Shown: positions 1 to 10,989, numbered from the stretch's first letter. The stretch: DNA of 64,000 nucleotides from Prorocentrum cordatum (GCA_963575745.1 CAUYUJ010012758.1:313501-377500); one strand, 5' to 3'. Numbers and translations are program-made. The notes: generated from the sequence alone by a model not told the origin.

Positions 1-215
1 TTCGTGAATGCTATCAATAATTAACGTAATGATACTAATAATAATGATGATAATAATGATAATAATAATAATAATAGTAATAATAATAATCATCATATTA
101 ATGATAGTATTAATAATAATAATAATGATAATAATGATAACAACAACAATAACAATAACAATAACGATCATAATAGCAAGAACAATAACAACAACAAATT
201 AATAGTAATGAATAA
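1..215. repeat. AT-rich trinucleotide microsatellite
   Basis: Almost entirely AAT/ATG/AAC-type trinucleotides (ATA, ATG, AAC runs). The Ile/Met/Thr-rich open frames here are products of the repeat. No gene. Confidence 0.9.
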
Positions 216-256
216 ATCCACAAATGCATCAAATTCCTACTCGTACATTTTTCTAT

Positions 257-905
257 AGGCCCGGGGACCCCAGAAAAAGCGCCCGCCCCCCCAACGAATT
301 TGGCCCACCCCGAGCCTTTCAGGAAGCCCCCCAGACGACCTGGGAGGACCTCACGGGAGCTCGAAGACTGCCCCAGAGGGCCCCCGCCGTTCCGGCGCGC
401 TCCGGAAACGACCCCAGAGAGCTCCAAGACGGTCGTCGACGACCCCGAAGGAGCCGTCATACCCTGGAAGATCGGCTCCAAAACGTCCCAAGAGGCATCA
501 AAGAGCACTCCCAAGAGGGCCCCAAGAGGCAAAATTCATAGATTTTCTGTTAGTTTGTGGGGGATGTTTGAGATCTCCTTTCTTCGGCTTCCCGACAGAC
601 GGCCCACGAGGCCCCCAAGATCGCACTAAGATGGCCCGACAGACCTCCAAGAGGGCCCCAAACCGGCCCAAGAGGGACAGGCCCAAGAGGGCCCCCAGAC
701 AGTCCCGACAGGGCCCCAGGAGGCCCCAGGAGTCTCCCAAGAAGCCCCGACGAGGCCCCAAGAGGCCCCCAAGAGGCCACTAGGAAGCCCCAAGAGGTCC
801 CCAAGAGTCCCAAAAGATCCCGCAAGGACCCCGCAGAAGTTCGAGATCGCTCCAAAACGTCCCAAGAGGCCTCCAAGAGCACTCCCGAGGAGGCCCCACG
901 AGGCA
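257..905. repeat. degenerate ~11-bp repeat array (CCCAAGAGG orientation)
   Basis: Strings of AGGCCCCAAGAGGCCCCC-like units with a period of about 10-12 bp. This is the reverse complement of the CTTGGGGCCTC array that recurs elsewhere. From about 590 the array carries a higher-order module (from CGACAGACGGCCCACGAGG to AAGTTCGAGATCGCTCC) that is repeated at 2240-2760 and 2815-3080. Open frames occur in every phase on both strands, so none is called a gene. Confidence 0.8.
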
Positions 906-1029
906 CAATTGTTTTCGCTTCGCGAATCCCCACCAGCCCATCCTAAAGCAGTCAGTCTAGGGAAAAGTACCGTCTATCCAGAGACGACGCCCAGAGGATT
1001 TGCCTCGATCAGGGAAGTGGGCAGCACAC

Positions 1030-1262
1030 AGAGGAAAGGTCCCTCTTGGAGCGTTCTTGGGACACTCTTGGGCGCTCTTGGAGCCGTCTTGGGGCTCTCT
1101 TGGGCCTCTCTTGCGTCTTGGGGGCCTCTTGACGGTCCCAGGGACCTCTTGGAGCGTCTCGGGGAGCTTCTTGGGGCCTCTTGCCTCCTGGGCGCCTCTT
1201 AGGGCCCTCTTGAGGCGATCTTGGGAGCCTTGAAAGCGCTCTTGAGGCCATCTTGGAGGCCT
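1030..1262. repeat. degenerate ~11-bp repeat array (CTTGGGG orientation)
   Basis: CTCTTGGGCGCTCTTGG-like units, inverted relative to the array at 257-905, so the two form a divergent pair about 125 bp apart. No coding signal. Confidence 0.75.
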
Positions 1263-1724
1263 CGGCTCAAAAAAGAGCGCGGCGTCAATTATGCCCCCCC
1301 CCCCCCAAGAGGGCAAAATTGGGCCCATAAGCTTAGTAAAACCAATGATTTGGGTTTCCTCGCCGAGGCCGTTTTGGACGCTCCAACGACCCGCGCGCCC
1401 CCCTCCAGGCCCAGGGGGAGGGGGTAGGGAGAGTGATCAAAACACCCTCTCCGCACGCAAGCCGTCTAGCTCACTCCCACGCGCCCTCCCACCACATAAC
1501 TGGCATCCGAGTCTCGGCATAGCCAGGGGTCGCCACTGGATGGACAGCCACTGGGAACCAAAGCGGACGCCAGGTGCGCGACGCTCACCGCGGGCTCCAC
1601 GTGCGGTTGGTGTGCTATCCTTGTAAAAACGTGATGCCCCCCAGTCCGCATGGTCCAGATGCTGATGTGGGGGGCGTCAGCATTGTTCCGGGCCTGCGCA
1701 CAGCAAGCATCATCATGCGGGCAC
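1263..1724. other. non-coding stretch, nothing recognised
   Basis: Mixed-complexity DNA with short open frames only. I see no domain, RNA gene or terminal repeat. Confidence 0.5.
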
Positions 1725-2042
1725 CACCGCCGACCCTGTCAAAAAGCAATACAGAGTGATCGCGGGTGGCCAGCACAATACCCACGACGTTGTCGCAACG
1801 TGCAAGCTGCTTTGTTTTTGACACGGATTGTGGTCCTGCACAAAGCGGCTTCACTCAGGGTGCCACGCCGTCCCTGTCAAAAAAACTGTACAATGTGCTC
1901 ACCGAGCGCCAGCGCACTGTCCAGATGTTGCTGCAATGTACACTTCGTAGTGTTTTTGGGGACAGGGATTGTAGAGGGTGTTGGCAGGGTGGGCCCAGTA
2001 ATGTGGATGTTGTATTGTTTTTTGAAAGGGATGGCGGGGGGG
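1725..2042. repeat. short dispersed motif in direct and inverted copies
   Basis: The motif CCCTGTCAAAAAGCAATAC and variants occur at about 1733-1756 and 1868-1895 on the plus strand. Reversed copies are at about 1810-1835, 1948-1972 and 2005-2037. A related string (TATTTGACAGGGATGATGGC) is near 52732. The spacing gives imperfect hairpins, as in short foldback elements. Confidence 0.45.
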
Positions 2043-2104
2043 GGCCGCATGGTTCTGGGTTGGCTGCCAGCCAGGTGGGGGAGGGGGTGTTTATAAATAG
2101 GGAG

Positions 2105-2205
2105 CAGTGATGAACCCCTCCCCGAAGGGGAAGAAGGGGGTTGGACAGAGGGGGCTTTCTAAACCACTCATGCCCTACAGGACTCGTGGGAATCATTGAT
2201 TTTCG
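2105..2205. repeat. ~90-bp dispersed module, copy 1
   Basis: Shared with 56485-56582: AACCCCTCCCCGAAGGG, a GAAGGGGGTTG stretch, then a CCTA-AGG-CT palindromic part (GCCCTACAGGACT here, GCCCTAAAGGGCT there). Both copies adjoin ~11-bp repeat arrays. Confidence 0.5.
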
Positions 2206-2224
2206 GTTGGTTTTGTGGAGGATG

Positions 2225-3175
2225 TTTGAGTTCTCCCCTTTTTGGCTTTCCGACGCTCCAAGACGGCCCACAAGGCCCCCAAGATCGCCCTAGAACGGCG
2301 CGACAGACCTCCAAGAGGGCCCCAAACCGGCCCAAGAGGGCACCAAACCGGCCCAAGAGGGCCCCCAGACAGTCCCGACAGGGCCCCAAGAGGCCCCAGA
2401 AGGTTCCCAAGAAGCCCCGAAGAGGCCCCAAGAGGCTCCCAGGAAACCCCAAGAGACCCCCAAGAGTCGCAAAAAACCGCAAAGACCCACCAGAAGTTCG
2501 AGATCGCTTCAGCCCACGAGGCCCCCAAGATCGCCCTAAGATGGCCCGACAGACCTCCTAGAGGGCCCCAAACCGGCCCAGGAGGGTCCCCAGACTGTTC
2601 CGACAAGGCCCCAGGAGGCTCCCAAGAGGCCCCGAGGAGGCCCCAAGAGGCCCCCAAGAGTCCCGAAAGATCCCGCAAGGACCCCGCAGAAGTTCGAGAT
2701 CGCTCAAAAACGTCCCAAGAGGCTTCCAAGAGCACTCCCAAGATGGCTTCACGCAGCAAATGTCATTGATTTTCCATTGGTTTGTAAGAGATTTGAGCGT
2801 TCTCCCCTTTGCGGCTTCCCGACGCTCCAAGACGGCCCACGAGGCCCCAAGATCACCCTAAGACGGCCCGACAGACCTCCAAGAGGGCCCCAAACCGGCC
2901 CAAGAGGGACAGGCCCAAGCTGGCCCCCAGACAGTCCCGACAGGGCCCCAGGAGGCCCCAGAAGGTTCCCAAGAGGCCCCGAGGAGGCCCCAAGAGGCCC
3001 CCAAGAGGCCCCCAGGAAGCCCCACGAGGTCCCCAAAAGTCCCAAAAGATCCCACAAGGACCCACAGAAGTTCGAAAACGCCCGAAAAGGCTCCCAAGAC
3101 AAGCCGAAAACGGGCCAGGAGCCCGAACATGACTCCAAGACAGCCCAACGAAGCCAATATGTGCCCCAAGACGGG
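2225..3175. repeat. higher-order array of the ~11-bp repeat, three modules
   Basis: Three successive modules, each starting with a GGCTTCCCGACGCTCCAAG-type header and ending with an AAGTTCGAGATCGCT-type tail (headers near 2250, 2515 in shortened form, and 2813). Each is filled with CCCAAGAGG units. Long frames on both strands are products of the repeat. Confidence 0.7.
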
Positions 3176-3594
3176 CCCAAGCCGTAACGGGACTGCACCA
3201 CGTCACAACGAGGCATTCAGAAGGCTCCGGGAGGCTCCAACAAGGTCCGCGTGACGTTAGCATTCTGAACGCGAGGCTTCCCAAGAGCGTACGGCGGCGC
3301 AGAACAATTTCAGCGTCGAGCCTTGCTGCGGCACGGCCCCGGGGCCCCCCGAGGCCCACGCACGGCTCCTTCCATAGTCCCAAAGACACGGTCATTGGTA
3401 AGCCCAGGTCGCCGTTCCACATTCTGCAGTGTCCTCCATGCCGTCTCCTACCCAAGTCTTTCGGCACTCGCAAGCCCTTCACTGCGTTTCTGGCCCCCCC
3501 TTTCTGTGGCCACGACCGCATACATGTACATAGGTTTGCCGATGTGTGCACGTAGAACTGCCCAAATAGACATGATACATATGTATGCGCAAGC

Positions 3595-4055
3595 ACGTAC
3601 ATATATATATATATATATATATATAGACACGCATATGCATTACATAGACATGTACATACACATATACATATACACATACACATACACATACATATACCTA
3701 CACATATACATATACATATATACATACCGACATACAGACAGACAGACAGACCGACATACATCGATATACGCACACGTAGATTGACATGTATGTACAGGTG
3801 CCTGTGTATATACATATAAAATATATGCGTATATCTACATATGTTTTGCGTGCATGCACGTGCGCGCGTGTGACATGTATGCACATATCCGCGCGCGCAT
3901 GTGCACGCGCACGCACGCCGCCCGCGTGCGAAACTTGAAGGAACAAGGTGCATGGCGCGAAGCGCCACTGCAGTCTTGTGTTTATATGTTTGTATATATA
4001 TATATACATACATATACACATATATATATATATACATATATATATACATATGGAT
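3595..4055. repeat. TA, CATA and CACG microsatellites
   Basis: Runs of (TA)n at about 3601-3625 and 3996-4051, ACATATACATA between, then CAGA and GTGCGCGC blocks. Cys/Tyr/Ile-rich minus-strand frames across this region are repeat translations. Confidence 0.85.
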
Positions 4056-4140
4056 TAACATGTGGCTTGTTTGTCTCTGGATTGCGTCGAGAGCCGACTC
4101 CTTACACGTTTGTGCTCAAGCTTGAACAGGCCCACACCCC

Positions 4141-5745
4141 ATGCTCGCAGCAGCTCTCTCCCCATACCTCGGACACGTTTCCCAGGTAGCTGTATCGTAC
4201 CTCTTTCGGTGCCCATCGGCACCTCCGTGCCCTGTGTACCCAGGCTGCCTGACGACGTACCCGTGCCCGCCGTGCACAGCCTGTCCGCCGTGCCCTGGGG
4301 CCCCGGCACCGATCCTCCATGAGTGCCCGGCCGCCGAGACATCCCGGGCTGAGGCGCCCCAGCTGGGCGCTGTCGACTATTGGTGGGTGCTGCTTGCCAT
4401 CGTGCTGGGTTTCGCTTTCGGGACCGTGGGCAGCTGCGCGCTGCGTGCAGTTCTCCGCCTCATCAGCCCCCGCCTGACGACGACCACGTCTGTTGCGGAT
4501 TCTGAAGTCTTCGCTGATGCCCGACTGCTGGGCGTGGGTGCTGTACGTCGGCGACCGGCTCTGGCATCAGCGTCTGGTGTTGGATCACTTGCGACCACAG
4601 GGGCCGAATCGGATTGACACGTCGAGGCTCATCATCTGCACTCCAGATGGCGACGTATACGACGAAGACTATTCGAGGCGGTCGGCAGACATCGCGGAGA
4701 TCCGCATGTGTCCTGATCGCAACCGGCCTTTGGGCTCGCGGCGCCGTCGAGCTACCGGTTCCGCCGAGCCCCGACAGCGCGGAGGTGGCGACCTACCAGG
4801 CGGCGGGTGAGACCTACGCGGCGGCGGCGCTCGCCGCCGAGGCGGCCGCTGCTATACTGCACTTCGTCGCCCCTGCTGCTGGCTGCCTGGTGCCCCTCGT
4901 GGTCGGCGGCCCTGCTGCCGCCGCGGCCGCCGGGGCTGGCGGCCCGGCGATGGCCCCGGCCCCCGGGGCCGCCGCCGGCGCCGCGCCGGCCGCGGGCGCC
5001 GCGGCCCCTGGCGCTGTAGTGGGTTGCCGTCGAGAGCACGACGTTTGCCCAACGTGGCGAGGTGGTGGCTCTCCCAGACGACGACGCCGTGGTGCACGGC
5101 GACCTGGCCATCATGCGGTCGCCTGCTGAGCTCAGCGTCGCGCTCCGGAACAGCCAGGCCGTGGACGCAGCGGTGTACTCAACGCTCGAGGCGGTGCGAT
5201 ACCCTCGCACCCTCGGCGGCTCCGCGCTCGCGCTGGCTAAGCCTCGCCGCGGCTGGAGCGACAAATACCGAGAGCTGGCGGAGACCCCGCACTCGACTTG
5301 GTCGGTGCCGGGCCCTCGCACGGTGAAGTGGCGCGCGGAGTGGATCGAGCGGCGGTCGCCGACTCCACTTGTTCATCATAGGCAGTTCGTCAGCACGTTC
5401 GGGCTGCGGCCAAACGCCTGGGGGGTCGAGACCCACGTCGCCGCGTTGCGCGCGCTAGAGGAGACCGCCTGCTACGATGGCGCGAACATCGGTGACTTGG
5501 CCGGCAAAGAGTGTCATGCGCAAGGCCGAGCTCACGGAGCACGTTTACTGGATGGACTCGATGGGTGTTTCGGAGAAGTCGGGCAACAAAGACAAGAAGC
5601 CGAACAGCTCGACGGCGACGTTCGTGGGCCTCATAGACGAGGCCGCCATCTTCTCGGGCCTGAACAAGGGTACAGGTTTCGGGAGGTAGAGAAGGATGTC
5701 GCTATCTTAGCAAGTTCGGAAAGCCAAGGAGGAGCGGGCTGCGCT
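4141..5745 (+). pseudogene. DIRS-like retroelement, gag-like part (copy 1, decayed)
   Basis: Not a host gene. The frame opens with a Cys/Pro-rich leader and one membrane-spanning stretch (WWVLLAIVLGFAFG, about 4380-4430). A frame switch leads into a module with CTPDGDVY (about 4637-4660), then an Ala/Gly-rich stretch, then GPRTVKWRAEW (about 5312-5345), a YDGANI segment, and RKAELTEHVYW in another frame (about 5520-5555), followed by DEAAIFSGLNKGTG (about 5637-5680). The same order of blocks recurs at 13005-13576 (-) and 15280-16145 (+). I recognise it as the N-terminal part of a polyprotein abundant in dinoflagellate genomes; this is family memory, not a search. At least three frame changes and no single long frame mark it as dead. 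The gag part runs straight toward a recombinase without an RT. Confidence 0.55.
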
Positions 5746-5989
5746 CCTCAAGAAGTCACGACTGTTCTCCACGGCCCGGGCGAAGACTCTAGCTCGGCGT
5801 GTACTGATAGGCAACGTGATATCCTCCCTCTCCACTTCGACTGCCTGCGCGCGACGGGCTCGGTCTCGCAAGTTTTTTCTCGGCCGACTCGTCGGCGCCA
5901 CCCCCGACAGGCACGCTCGGCCCGTTTCGCGGAGGCGAGGGGATTCGGGAAGCTCGCCCCGTCGAGGGCCCGCCCCCCCTTGCCCTGGG

Positions 5990-6645
5990 CGGCGGCGGCG
6001 CTGGTCATCACCGAGCTGCTGGCCCTCGGCCTGGTCGAGGCGGCGCGGAACTTCGCGTTCAACTGCCAGCCGTCGGAGCTGCCGAGGGCCCGCCGTCAGG
6101 GCCAGGTCGCCCCGCCGCGCGGCGGCCCAGTCACCCCGCGGAAGTGCAGCATCCTTCTCAACCCGATCGAGGGCGGAGCGCCCAGCAAGACCGCCGTCTT
6201 CGACGAGAGCCTGCTGAAGCTGAACGACAACGTGGAGTTCCTCTGGGTCAGCCAGGTCCTCGAGGCGATCAAGAGCCGCGGCAAGCCCGACGATCCGACC
6301 GTCGGGCTGACGCACGGCAAGCGGCGCCCCCAGTTCCAGCCGTCGGTGCTCGCGCTCCCGCTGTCCGCTCTGATGCCCGCCTCACTGCACCAGCTGCAGC
6401 ACGGGGGCGCCAGCCACGAGATCCTCGGGGGCGGCCGCGACATCACGGGCGCGAAGAAGCGCGAGCGCTGGCAGTCGGACGCGCCCCTCTACCGGCACGT
6501 CGAGGCCGGCCGACTGAACGGGCAGCCGCAGCGTCTCGACGCGCCCATTCACGAGGTCGCCGCAGAATGCGCCGTCCCGTTGCCGCCAATGATCCTCGCA
6601 CCATCCCGAGCCTGCTCGCTACTCCAGAGGAGGGGTTTACATTAG
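5990..6645 (+). pseudogene. tyrosine recombinase domain of DIRS-like element (inactive)
   Basis: C-terminal part of the same decayed element. Visible blocks are CQPSEL (about 6064-6081), a GAPSKTAVFDESLL segment (about 6178-6220), HQLQHGGASHE (about 6388-6420) and a KRERW...LYRHVEAGRL end (about 6457-6515). These match box I, the middle strand region, the H-x-x-R box and the catalytic-Tyr region of phage-type tyrosine recombinases found in DIRS-like retroelements. The two positions where family members carry the active-site arginines are glutamine here (CAG at 6067-6069 and 6397-6399), so the enzyme should be inactive. The Tyr is retained. No RT separates it from the gag-like part, suggesting an internal deletion. 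Confidence 0.55.
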
Positions 6646-7586
6646 AGCTCTTTGTTGGGCAGGCTCGCTGGGCAACCGCTTGGCGATCTACGCCCGGCCT
6701 TCGACACGCACCCGCGTTTGCCATCGATATCCGCTCCCACCCGCGACCTCACCAATCGGGCTTTGGCCCGCCTCGTTCGCGGCTGGGTCCGCTCTGGAAT
6801 GCTGATGGCCTTGTGGCCCGGGACCCCGTGCACGACGCTTTCGATGGCCAACCGGGAGGGTCGACGGTCCAGGCAGCATCCCAGCAGAGCCCCGGGCTTG
6901 CCCGACCGCTTCTTGTCCAGAGTTCAGGAGGCCAACGAATTGAGCTCCTTGTCGGCCGGCTTGTTTCGCCTCGCTCGCTCCACGTGCGTCCCCGCCACAA
7001 TCGAGAACCCTCATACTAGTCGTATCTGGTCTATGCCAGTCTAGTCTCAGATCCTAAGGTATTCGGATCTCGACACAGCTGTGTTGGATTACTGCGCGTG
7101 CGGTATGCCCTGGACGACAAGGACTCGGTTCGTTTCGGCCAACGTTGTCCTATCTCACATGCCTTTTAGATTCCACGGTAGATACGCGAGTCTGTGACTA
7201 CACCGGCAAGCCTCACATATGTCTCCAGGGTCATGACACACATCATGTACACCGTACCAAAGTAGTTGACCCCGTAAATTGTGGATTGGTATTATCAGGT
7301 CCTACGTTTCCGCTATCCTATCAATTCGTAAATGTACGATGGTGGTATAGTTTCTACATGTGGGTTGTGGGTTTAAAACGGCATACCAGTTTCTCCCTTT
7401 GGCTGGAAACGCGGTTTTGGTTGAGCTGGTGCAAGCGGTTACCCTTTTATGTCAAGGTACGTGTGCTCTACGCGTGGCGTTGTGACTCCTGACGAGATCA
7501 GCACACAGATCGAAGCTTGTTGGCGAGGAAAACGGCTGGCCCGTCAAGCACATTTTCGATCATAAATGTTTATATATAATGTGATA
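6646..7586. other. no recognisable gene
   Basis: About 940 bp downstream of the recombinase remnant, possibly the 3' region of the same element. A 115-residue plus-strand frame (7145-7492) shows no motif I recognise. No terminal repeat found. Confidence 0.4.
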
Positions 7587-7640
7587 CATACATACATACA
7601 TACATACATACATACATACATACATACATACATACATACA
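7587..7640. repeat. (CATA)n microsatellite
   Basis: About 13 uninterrupted CATA units followed by a GTGTGTG run. Confidence 0.95.
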
Positions 7641-7814
7641 CATATGTGCGTGTGTGTGTGGATGTGCGTGCGTGGAGCGGTAGGTTTTTGGCCCTGTTCG
7701 GTTCCAGGCGCCCTCGCAGGGCCTCGGGACCGACAAACGGCTCGGAACGAAAACCCTGCCCCAGGGGAGTGGTCCAGACCCCCGGGGCCCATTGAAAAAA
7801 ACGGCCAGATGTCT

Positions 7815-7985
7815 GGGGGAAGTGAGAGGGGGCAGGCCTCCTCAGAAGGTGGCGGGGCTTTTCAGAAGCCCTCCAGCCTTCTAAGAAGTTCTCTGCGTCT
7901 TCGGGGAATACTCAGGAAGCTTCTCAGGAGTTCCGAGGCCCTCGGAGCCTTCTGAGAAAGCCCGCCTCTTCTCACTTCCCCCCTC
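7815..7985. repeat. foldback element, family B copy 1
   Basis: The left end GGGGAAGTGAGAGGGGGCAG and the right end GCCTCTTCTCACTTCCCC are imperfect inverted repeats of about 33 bp. The interior pairs further (CAGAAGC...CTTCTGAG). A second copy in the opposite orientation lies at 22530-22705, including the adjoining CTCGCCGCCGA flank. Confidence 0.6.
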
Positions 7986-8504
7986 CGCTCGCCGCCGAAT
8001 GTTTTCACAATGAGCGTTTTCGCCGGATTTGGGCGTCGAGCATGGCCAGGAACCTTAGGTGATGGGGCGCCGATTAGTGATTGGGCCTCGAAGCCCAAAA
8101 ATTGAACCAGAATCACTAGACCATGTCTGCCGTAGCAGGTGCTCTTTCGGGTGACGGCAGTTCTGGTTAGCGGAGCTTGGCAGGGGGAGACCGCCAATAA
8201 AAGACATTCGGGATGGAAAATTTGTCCTAGGGCAGAGGTCCAGACCTAACTAGGGAGAGCCACGTTGTGGAAAAAACGGCGCTGGATACCTTTTTCTGGC
8301 CTCGGCCAGGATGGTGTGTAGACCTTTCCTGGCCTCGGCCAGGATGGCGTATACACGTGTACACATGGTGGGGCCCAGGATGGTCTTGGCCAGGCACGAT
8401 GGTGATGTGCGCCGTCTGCGTGTCCCAACTTGCTGTGTTGGATCAGCTGTGATTTCTGGGCTGGGCCGTCGAGGATATGATTGGGTGCTCGCTTGACCCC
8501 TGCC
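7986..8504. other. non-coding stretch with short direct repeat
   Basis: Contains GGCCTCGGCCAGGATGG repeated at about 8298 and 8334, with a third variant near 8382. Nothing coding is recognisable. Confidence 0.4.
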
Positions 8505-8677
8505 TGCTAGTGGGGCAGGTGGACCACCGTCCTCCGCATCTGCAAGAGGATGAGGGAAAAGGAGGAGGGGGAGGAGGCGGGGGAGGAGGAGGCGGAGGAT
8601 GAAAGAGAAGGAGGAGGAGGAGGGGGAGGAGGCGGAGGCGGAGGCGGAGGTGGAGATGGAGGAGGAGACAGGAGGAG

Positions 8678-8737
<60 letters not shown>

Positions 8738-9190
8738 GGGGAGGAACAGGAGCCAGCAAGGGAGGAGGACGAAGGAGGAGAAGAAGGAGGAGGAGGAGGG
8801 GCGCCGCTGTCTTCTGCTGGGCCCCCTCCGCGGTCCGCACGGGGGACGCGGCTGCCGCCACCCCGCCCCGTTGCCTGGAGGACGCCGAGGCGGTGGCCAG
8901 CTGGGCCAAGAGCACATCGCCGGCCCAGGCCGCGACGGGCGGGCGCTAGGCGGCCGCGCTCAGGCGGCCGCTTGCCACTCACAGCGCCCTTCGCCTTGCC
9001 TTCTCCTGTTTCCTCCGCTTCCCTGGGAGGAGGAAGAGGAAGAGGAAGAGGAGGAGGAGGAGGAGGAGGAGGAGGAGGAGAAGGAGGGAAAAGATAAGGA
9101 AGAGGAGAAGGAGGAGGAGGACGACGACGACGAGGGGGAAGGAGGAGGAGGGAGGAAGGGGAAGAGGAGGAGGAGGAGGAGGAGGACGAG
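8505..9190. repeat. GGA and ACG microsatellite tract
   Basis: Polypurine GGA runs on the plus strand, with an uninterrupted (ACG)~19 block at about 8678-8735 and a second GGA block at 9027-9190. Glu/Gly/Arg and Ser/Pro/Leu frames on both strands are artefacts. The tract truncates the LINE fragment that ends at about 9196. Confidence 0.85.
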
Positions 9191-9195
9191 AAATG

Positions 9196-10880
9196 TTTGA
9201 CGAGCTGGATCTGGGCCCCCGTGAGGCCGAAGTTGTGGATGTTAACGCGAATGATGAACATGTGGTCTATGTTCTTCGGGAGGCGGCCTGAATCAAACAC
9301 GGTGAGGAATACACTCCCAGGAACCAGAATTTCCGGTGATATTGAAGTACCAGCACGGGGCCACAAAAATATCTCCGGGAAGAACGTGATGACCCCATGT
9401 TTTCTGTTGTTGGGCCCATCAAACAAGGCCCTGGATTTTAATCTAGCCATGTGGAGAAAGTCATAGACATCTTCCACGGACCCATGGGACTCTTGTACAG
9501 CAACAATGTCGAAACCAACCAACAGGCCATGGAGGTACTTATCTCACGGGTTCGTATGTTTGGGCGGTGGTTGAATAGCGTTCTGGCGTTCAACGTAGCG
9601 AGGCCTAGCCCAAGGGAGCAAGCTGCACGGGATGGCAGCTTCAGCGAGCAGAACAGGTTGCTAAGGATACCACTCTTCGGACCCAATTCCTTGTGCGAAA
9701 AAAAAACTACCGATACTGGCGGCAAGCTCGGGCTTGAGCAAATTGAGGGCACCGAGGGCCTTCTGGTCAGACTCAATGACAGGAGTATCGTCATACTTCG
9801 GGGTAGCGTTGAGGAGTGCACGCCATTGATATGAGATATTACCTGCGCGCCTGTCTGCGAAGAAGGACTTGTCAGGGCACTTTTCCGAGAGGAAGCGCTT
9901 GATAGGCTGGAGGTCGAGTTCTCTGCGGATTTGGGCAAGGTTCATGTCGCTGGACACGAAGAGTTTGACGTTCTGTCGCTGGGCCGAGAATGCAGAGAAT
10001 CGGCGGAAAGAGCCGCCCACGAGCTCGACGTTGTTGAGGGCCTGAGCCACCATGCGAGCGGCCCACCCAGGGGGGCCTTTGAGACAGTGAAGCGCGTGCC
10101 TGCGGGCCCCCCAACAGCCTGCCAGGCTTCCTGGTCGAAGTTGGAAGCTGCCAGCCCTCTGCAAGCCCTTCGCATGCAGCTTCGCGACTGACAACAGCGG
10201 CTGCCCTGAAGACGAGGATGGCGGGGTCAGTCTTGCGATGGGAGGCGGCCGACGGAGCGACCGCTGGAGGCTCTTCTGCGCGCGCCACTTCGAGAAGCTC
10301 CTGGAGTTCACGAATCTGCGGCCATGGCGTCGAGCTTGGAGCCCTGGGCGTCGAGGCGGCGCTCAGCCTCGCCGATGCGGGCGTCGACCTGCTGCTCCAG
10401 GTTCGCGCAGTGCTTGGTGCACGTTTCGGACAGGGTGGTGAGCCCGCGCTGCATGCTCTGGATGGAGGCCATGACGTTATTATTGGCGACATCGACGCAG
10501 GCGCGGAGACACTCGATGTCCGTCGGGTCACCGGGGCCGGGGCCGATGGCGTCGAAATCGTCGAGGCCCCGCGCAGCTGCGGCTGCAGCAGCATGACCTG
10601 ACTGACGGCCGCGCGCAGCGCGGCCGCCGAGGAGCCCTTGCCACCGTTCGACTTGCCACCTGCGCGCTGGACCTCGGGCGGTCGACGCAGCAGCGCCCAC
10701 AGAGGCCGAACGACCGCCGCGATCTGCATGCGCCACGGGGCAATCATACTACCCACAGAGAGCGCCGCGCTCAAGAAATGGAGGGGACCGAGGGCGGAGA
10801 GAAACAACGGCGCCCGCCTGCGCGCGACGCGCAGGATCGCTCGAAGACAGAGCTGCCCGCCCAGCCGGGACCTGTTCCCA
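9196..10880 (-). pseudogene. LINE-type non-LTR retrotransposon, 5' part with APE endonuclease (decayed)
   Basis: Read right to left from the spliced-leader relict. It starts with IAPWRMQIAAVV (near 10740), then a coiled-coil-like segment in another frame (TLSETCTKHCANLEQQVDARI, about 10440-10375), then RIRELQELLEVARAEEP (about 10310-10260). A segment FVSSDMNLAQIRREL follows (about 9958-9915). The N-terminus of an apurinic-type endonuclease comes next: LATLNARTLFNHRP (about 9606-9560) and, in a third frame, VGFDIVAVQESHG (about 9518-9480), where QE carries the metal-binding Glu. The endonuclease stops at the GGA/CCT tract near 9196. At least four frame changes show decay. Family knowledge: LINE ORFs of this layout are common in dinoflagellates. 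Confidence 0.6.
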
Positions 10881-10902
10881 CTTGAGCCAAAATGGCTACA
10901 GA
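10881..10902 (-). other. relict dinoflagellate spliced leader (DinoSL)
   Basis: The plus strand reads CTTGAGCCAAAATGGCTACA. Its complement matches the 22-nt dinoflagellate spliced leader at 21 of 22 positions, with T at the variable first base and one C-to-T change at position 3. The leader is added by trans-splicing to nuclear mRNAs, and genomic copies are taken as marks of reverse-transcribed mRNAs. Here it directly precedes the minus-strand LINE remnant. Its outer edge lies about 90-130 bp from the plus-strand LINE fragment. Confidence 0.85.
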
Positions 10903-10989
10903 TGTCTCCAGAACGTTACCTCGCGGCCCTCGCCGGGGACCTCGATCTCTCGGAGCAAGCGCCCCGCCCTGCCCCGCCCCCCTTCCTCG

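Noticed and set aside
250-3200. Many 60-190-residue frames on both strands in the ~11-bp arrays (also at 50-51, 54-56, 57 and 60-61 kb)
   Set aside because: They appear in all phases and both strands, have Arg-Pro-Gln-Glu or Leu-Gly-Trp-Ser repeats, and follow the DNA repeat exactly.
2853-4061. 402-residue minus-strand frame
   Set aside because: Half is TA/CATA microsatellite (Tyr/Ile/Cys repeats) and half is ~11-bp array; no independent protein signal.
8060-8130. Possible minus-strand tRNA (GGTTCAAT box)
   Set aside because: The T-stem does not pair and no acceptor or anticodon arm can be drawn.
8443-9522. Minus-strand frame with Ser/Pro/Leu runs
   Set aside because: Only its first ~110 residues are LINE endonuclease; the rest is translated CCT/GGA microsatellite.
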